Positions 59,500 through 64,000 of a DNA stretch of 64,000 nucleotides are shown piece after piece. Location of the stretch: contig NC_135726.1 in NCBI RefSeq assembly GCF_964656455.1, positions 24,191,168-24,255,167 of the forward strand, read 5' to 3'. Position 1 is the stretch's first letter, and each line of letters opens with the position of its first letter. The notes under the pieces were generated by a model. That model saw only the letters and a list, made by a program, of their open reading frames with translations, ran no database searches and was not told where the DNA came from. Both the position numbers and the translations under genes were made by a program. This DNA comes from Halichoerus grypus. Taxonomy: Eukaryota > Chordata > Mammalia > Carnivora > Phocidae.

Positions 59500-60960
59500 G
59501 ATAACTAAAAGACTCAGATGTTGGTATTTGCAGATAAGGACTTTAAAGCACTTACTATAAATATGTGTAATAACTCAAAGATAAGTTGGTTAAAATGGAT
59601 AAATAGATGGGGAATAATAAGAGGAACACAGAAACAATAAAAAGCACTAAATGAAAATTCTAGACCTATACAATACAATACCTGAATTAAAAAATAATCC
59701 ACCACATGGGCTTGCGATCAATTTTGAGATAGTAGGAGGAAGGGTCAGTGAACTTTTAGATCAATACAAATATAAATTATCCAAGCTAAAAGACAGAAAA
59801 ACTGTCTTTTACCAAAAAAAAGTAATATAACATCAATGAATACAAAAACATATGAAGCTGTATAAAATATATGTAATTTGATCTCAAAAAGGAGAGAAGA
59901 GAAAGAATGGAACTGAAAAAACAAACAGAAGACCACTTCAAAGAATAATTCAAAAAATTCCAAAAATTTTGTGAAACACACTAACTTAAAATAAAACAAA
60001 ACACAGAACTCATAAAACACTGAACAAGAGAAGAACAAAGGCAGAGGTACCTGGGTACACCAGAGTCAAAGACTGAAAACCAAAGATAAAGGGCACATGA
60101 CCAAAGAAAAGGGTCAGTTATACTTAACTAATGAAAGGCGACAAGAACCCAGACAGAGGATCTCATAATCAGAGATACTGAAGGTCTCACCAATGCTTTA
60201 AGAAATAAAGAGAACTATCATACCATATAGCATTTCGACTTTATTATTTTCATATAACATGGCCAGATCCAGAAGGGAAAAGTGAAATCACATTACATAC
60301 ACGCAAACAACAATATGAAATACGACTAACTTCCCATCAGAATAAAATAGTATCTATAAGACAATGGTACAACATCTTCACAATGTTAAAAGGGTTAAAT
60401 ATCTGTCACGTCAAAATTCTGGATCTTGAAACTATACCCTTTCAAAAGAAAAGCAAATTCAGGCCATGTCACAAGAGAGGAACTGTCACAACAGACCTAC
60501 ATTATAAGAAACACTAAAGGACCACCTTCTGGCTGAAGGGAAATGGCACCAGATAGAGGCATGGATCTAAAGGTAAAAAAAATATGAATATCAGCTATGG
60601 TGGATATGTGTGTAAATATAAAAAATAACATATATTTTCTTCTCCTAACTGCTATGTGAGATATAGGTCTACCAATTACCATAAGATATATAAACCCCAC
60701 CATATCATGGGGATTATATGCTATAGATCTGCTATACTGTAATGACAATAACAATGCAAAGAATGAGGGACAAATAGGAATATACAGTTACCGTGTCTTT
60801 TCCATTTCATATGACATAAAACGAACTCTGAGTGGACTGTGATTAGTTAAGAATAAGTATTTTAAACAACCACGTAAATAATTATGCAAAGTTATGCACC
60901 AACAGTGCCTTCAATAATAAAAACAAAATTAAAACTACATGTTTATTCAAAATTCAGACA
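59500..60960 (+). mobile_element. Old L1M/HAL1-like segment
   Basis: CAGATAAGGACTTTAAAGC, AACTTTTAGATCAATAC, TGGCTGAAGGGAAATGGCACC, ACACTAAAGGACCACCTTC and CAATAACAATGCAAAGAATG follow the ORF1 region and the sequence after it in ancient mammalian L1 or HAL1. It is full of stops. A 160-bp segment (60114-60274) seems to interrupt it and is repeated at 62034. Confidence 0.55.
60114..60274 (+). repeat. 160-bp direct repeat, copy A
   Basis: tcagttatacttaactaat, ACAAGAACCCAGACAGAGGA, AAGAAATAAAGAGAACTATC and GGCCAGATCCAG recur in the same order at 62034-62191, with about 15-18 differences. Confidence 0.9.
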
Positions 60961-62033
60961 TACAATAAGGCATAACTATGCAACAGATACTGGGCTAGAT
61001 ATTAGGTATCCTTGTTAAAAAGAGCAGGAAGGAAACCAAATAGTGAGAAAACAGAAGGAAGAATATGGCAGAGAAGAAGTGGTTGCTCTCTTTCTAAAAC
61101 AGTTACTCAGGACATATGAAAAGTTCACCAGATTTATTTAAGCTACAGATTCCTGTGGTGGTTAATAAAACCAACAAGAGATCAATGATGCCATTATTTA
61201 TGCCATGAGGAGGAAACTGATGAGATAGTTGGGAATTTGGAAGAAAAAAAAATTAATCCCAGTGAAGCAAAAGGATAGCCATGCAAAGTTCAATCAAAAT
61301 GATTCAGATTTCTGGATACGGCCACAGATTCTTGGCAATAATATGTTTGTGAAAGGATGTGGTAAGTCTTATTCCAAGATAGAAAGAATATATTTGAGCA
61401 TAGCCTTACTGACATGACATGACATTTATAAAGTAAATATAAAGCTACTTATCATGGAATAACCAGAATGACATGTATGAAAATATAGTGCAGAATAGAG
61501 ATGGTTATTTCCATAATAAAACAATTAAGGAAAAAAATTAGGAAGGCAGGCAAAAACAAGTCATAATCTGAGCGAGTACTATATGAATATTAAATAAAGC
61601 AAACCTGGTATTTTAATTCAAGTTGGTAATTGAACATGGTATGTCTCTCTGTCTCTCTCTTTCCCTTTATAAAATACCAACTGTTTGAAGTTTGAAAGAC
61701 TGACTTGCCATATCCCACAGTTAATTCTCTTAGTTTGTATACATGACTGTTTTGAAAATTTAACAAAAAAGTCATGTTAAACAACTTAGCACGGTGCATG
61801 AATGTTACATTAACCAAACGAAGGGTTTTTGTTAATGTTTTATCATCATCATCATCACCATCATCAATAACAGCAGCAGCAGTCTCTGTAGAGGAGAGAA
61901 CATACCCAATTAATCAACTATAGAAATAGGAATATCTTGATTCATTAACAACATTTATTAAGGGCCTACAAACCAGTCCCAGCCTGTTTGAAAAATGTTG
62001 TGGGGGCAAGTACGGTTGGGGCAAAGTAAATAA
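60961..62033. other. No gene recognised
   Basis: Only the ATC/CAG microsatellite at 61842-61881 stands out. Some of the sequence before 61.5 kb may be further eroded L1M. Confidence 0.45.
61842..61881 (+). repeat. (ATC)n and (CAG)n microsatellite
   Basis: A TCATCATCATCATCA run with a CCA interruption, then CAGCAGCAG. Confidence 0.9.
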
Positions 62034-62191
62034 TCAGTTATACTTAACTAATCAAAGGCAACAAGAACCCAGACAGAGGATCTTATGATTAGAGATACTG
62101 ATGTTCTCACCAATTCTTTAAGAAATAAATAGAACTATCATACCAACAGCATTTCAACTTTATTATTTTCATAAAATGTGGCCAGATCCAG
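62034..62191 (+). repeat. 160-bp direct repeat, copy B
   Basis: Homologous over its whole length to 60114-60274, with sharp ends and unrelated flanks, 1.92 kb apart. Confidence 0.9.
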
Positions 62192-62360
62192 AGAGAGTAT
62201 TTGCCATTCTCAGTCAGTAGTCCATCCTTCTCCTCAAATTCTGATGCCTGTCTAAACTTAATTCTTCATCCAGCATTAGAATCACCCAAAACGTTTCCTG
62301 AACATTCAAACCATGTTTAGAATAGAATGGGCTGAGGGGAAGCATAGGAGTAACAATTAT

Positions 62361-62707
62361 AGTTGACCCTTGAACAACCTGATAGTTAGGGGCACTGACT
62401 CCCACACAGTGGAAAATGTGTGCAAAACTACTGACTCCCCAAAAATGTAACTCCTAATAGCCTACAATTGACTAGAAGCCATAAGATAACATACCCAGGA
62501 GATTAATATATATTTTGCATGTTATATGTATTATATACTGTATTCTTACAATAAAGTAAGCTAGAGAAAAGAAAATGCAAAGAAAATCATGAGGAAGAGA
62601 AATACATTTATAGTACTATATTGTGCTTACCAAAAAAAACAAAAAACAAAAAACAACTGTGTATTAGTGGACCCATGAGGTTCAAATCCATCTTTTAAGG
62701 GTCAACT
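62361..62707. mobile_element. Tigger-type (TcMar) non-autonomous DNA transposon
   Basis: The left end agttgacccttgaacaac and right end ttaagggtcaact are inverted. The flanking bases extend the symmetry to TATAGTTGACCCTT / AAGGGTCAACTATA, which fits TA target duplication. The interior has CTTACAATAAAGTAAGCTAG, typical of this family. No transposase remains. Confidence 0.8.
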
Positions 62708-62749
62708 ATACTTAAATTCCAGTAAGTTTCAGAGACTTTTTATATCAGT

Positions 62750-62965
62750 ACTGTTTATCAACTTATTTAATCATCACAAGACTTAGAGGTAGAAATGAGT
62801 ATCCTTATTTTACAGATAAGGAAATCAGAAATTAGAGAGGTTCAGAATCTTGTCCAAGGACACATAGCTAGTAGGCAAAGGGATGAAAAGGGGAACTCCA
62901 GTCTGTGTAACTCATAGTCAGATTTCCACTCTAGCACCATTACCTCCCTCACCTACAAGAGATGC
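62750..62965 (+). repeat. MIR remnant
   Basis: AACTTATTTAATCATCACAAG, TATCCTTATTTTACAGATAAGG, AAATCAGAAATTAGAGAGG and CAAGGACACATAGCTAGTAGG are a clear MIR order. Confidence 0.75.
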
Positions 62966-63104
62966 CATGATCGTGATCCATTACACAGAATTATTGAGTT
63001 ATGTAGGTGGTTAAGTATTTAAACCTTTATGGCAAAGTTCACTTGATGTATCATAATTAGCAACAGAGATTAGCTAATCAAAGTACTAATGATAACCTAA
63101 TTGG

Positions 63105-63300
63105 TGCAGTGTTTGACTGCTTACAAAGCACTTTCAGGTAATTATATAATTTGATTCTTATAACGATGATGTGTGGCAGGGATTTTCCTCCTAACTTTAC
63201 AGGTGAAGAAATTAAGGCTCAAAGAAATTTATTGACTTTCCCCCAAGTCATTAAACTTCTAAAGATGTAAAGTTGGGAAATGAATGAATTCCAGCTCATT
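63105..63300 (+). repeat. MIR remnant
   Basis: TTACAAAGCACTTTCAGGTA, TTTGATTCTTATAACG, CTAACTTTACAGGTGAAG and AATTAAGGCTCAAAGAAA show the MIR order. Confidence 0.7.
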
Positions 63301-64000
63301 ATCTTATGTTTTTCAAATACAACATATGCCACCATCCCACATGATGAGATGATCAAGAGCAGGGTTCTTAGGAGTCCTTCCCATGTTCAGAAATGACATG
63401 TGGTGCATTCCTTTAGTGGGTAATCACCCTTCCACCTGCAATCTTAGATCCTAGTTGTGATTCTGGTCTCTTCTCCATGGAAAACATTCTTGAAAGACCA
63501 CTGCATTGCCCTGTGAATATAGATTTGTGTCTGACTTCTTTCATGCTCTGTACCACCTGAGAACACTTTTGTGATCTCAAAGGAAACACTGAAAGCATTT
63601 TCTGCTGTCATCTCCCATCCATAGTTTCTGTAACATGCCATAAAAGGAACTTTTCTTTTTTGTTTCACTACAAAAGCTGTGCATTTTAGCTTATTGAGCA
63701 ATTTTCCATACTTTATATATTTTCCATACTTTATAGTAGGCTTCTACTGCTCAATAAAACAACACACATAGAACTAAGCATTTTATCTCCTAGTTTGATT
63801 TCTAAGACTGGTTTCAAATAACTGATGTATTATTAGAGTAATGTAAAATACTAGGAGACTGTGACAGAATTAAATCATATAATAAAGGGAATTTGATATC
63901 TACTTCCCTGTCTTCTTTACTTGTCCAAACAAAATTTCCAATTGGTGGATGTGAATTTTGGTAACAGATAAGTCCTAGTTGAGCAAAATATGGTTGATTA
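63301..64000. other. No gene recognised
   Basis: Two overlapping antisense frames (61 and 85 codons) near 63413-63701 lack features. A short local duplication, TTTTCCATACTTTATA, occurs twice near 63700-63736. Confidence 0.5.

Overview
The window looks like intergenic or intronic nuclear DNA from a carnivoran mammal. No functional host protein-coding gene, tRNA, rRNA or CRISPR array could be supported. The key evidence is at least 17 tRNA-derived Can-SINEs. Their heads read like GGGGCGCCTGGGTGGCTCAG, they carry a CT-rich middle, and they end in AATAAATAAAATCTT plus an A tail. That 3' end is typical of caniforms; felid copies usually end in an AATAAACATT form. No copy has the dog-type head. From memory of these families I infer an arctoid (bear, seal or mustelid relative), but not the species.

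Layout. From 0 to 20 kb there are scattered Can-SINEs (one tail-to-tail inverted pair at 13 kb), a 3'-only L1 fragment at 1.2 kb, old hAT fragments, L2/MIR remnants, LTR-like elements and microsatellites. From 20 to 28 kb there is a large (TG)n/(TA)n block, a MaLR LTR inserted in a MIR, an antisense ERV-like LTR that splits an older repeat, and a class I-type solo LTR with TATA box and polyadenylation signal. From 28 to 42 kb the DNA is repeat-poor with few Can-SINEs. It holds two stretches (about 34.8-35.2 and 38.6-39.3 kb) that read like conserved non-coding DNA, then another solo LTR ending at 41.97 kb.

The dominant feature is one full-length LINE-1 on the + strand, 42,128-49,119, about 7.0 kb, between perfect 16-bp target-site duplications. 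It has a GC-rich 5' UTR, an internal tandem duplication in the T-rich leader, ORF1 with two frameshifts, and ORF2 with several stops and frameshifts. The reverse-transcriptase FADD motif reads FAED. Two homologous 3' UTR units lie in tandem. It is therefore no longer autonomous. Sequence from 49 to 64 kb returns to Can-SINEs, ancient LINE/MIR/MER5-like remnants, a long GAAA tract at 58.8-59.05 kb, an old L1M/HAL1-like segment at 59.5-60.96 kb, a 160-bp sequence present twice 1.9 kb apart, and a Tigger-type DNA transposon with inverted ends.

Nothing here forms an operon or pathway. The relationships are those of successive insertion: Can-SINEs inside older LTRs and LINE remnants, and LTRs inside MIR and MER elements. 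I found no convincing undescribed gene system. The observations most worth checking are the tandem L1 3' ends within one insertion, the free fragment starting at the same junction, the 160-bp duplicate, and the repeat-poor candidate regulatory stretches. Repeat-family names come from pattern memory, not a database search.
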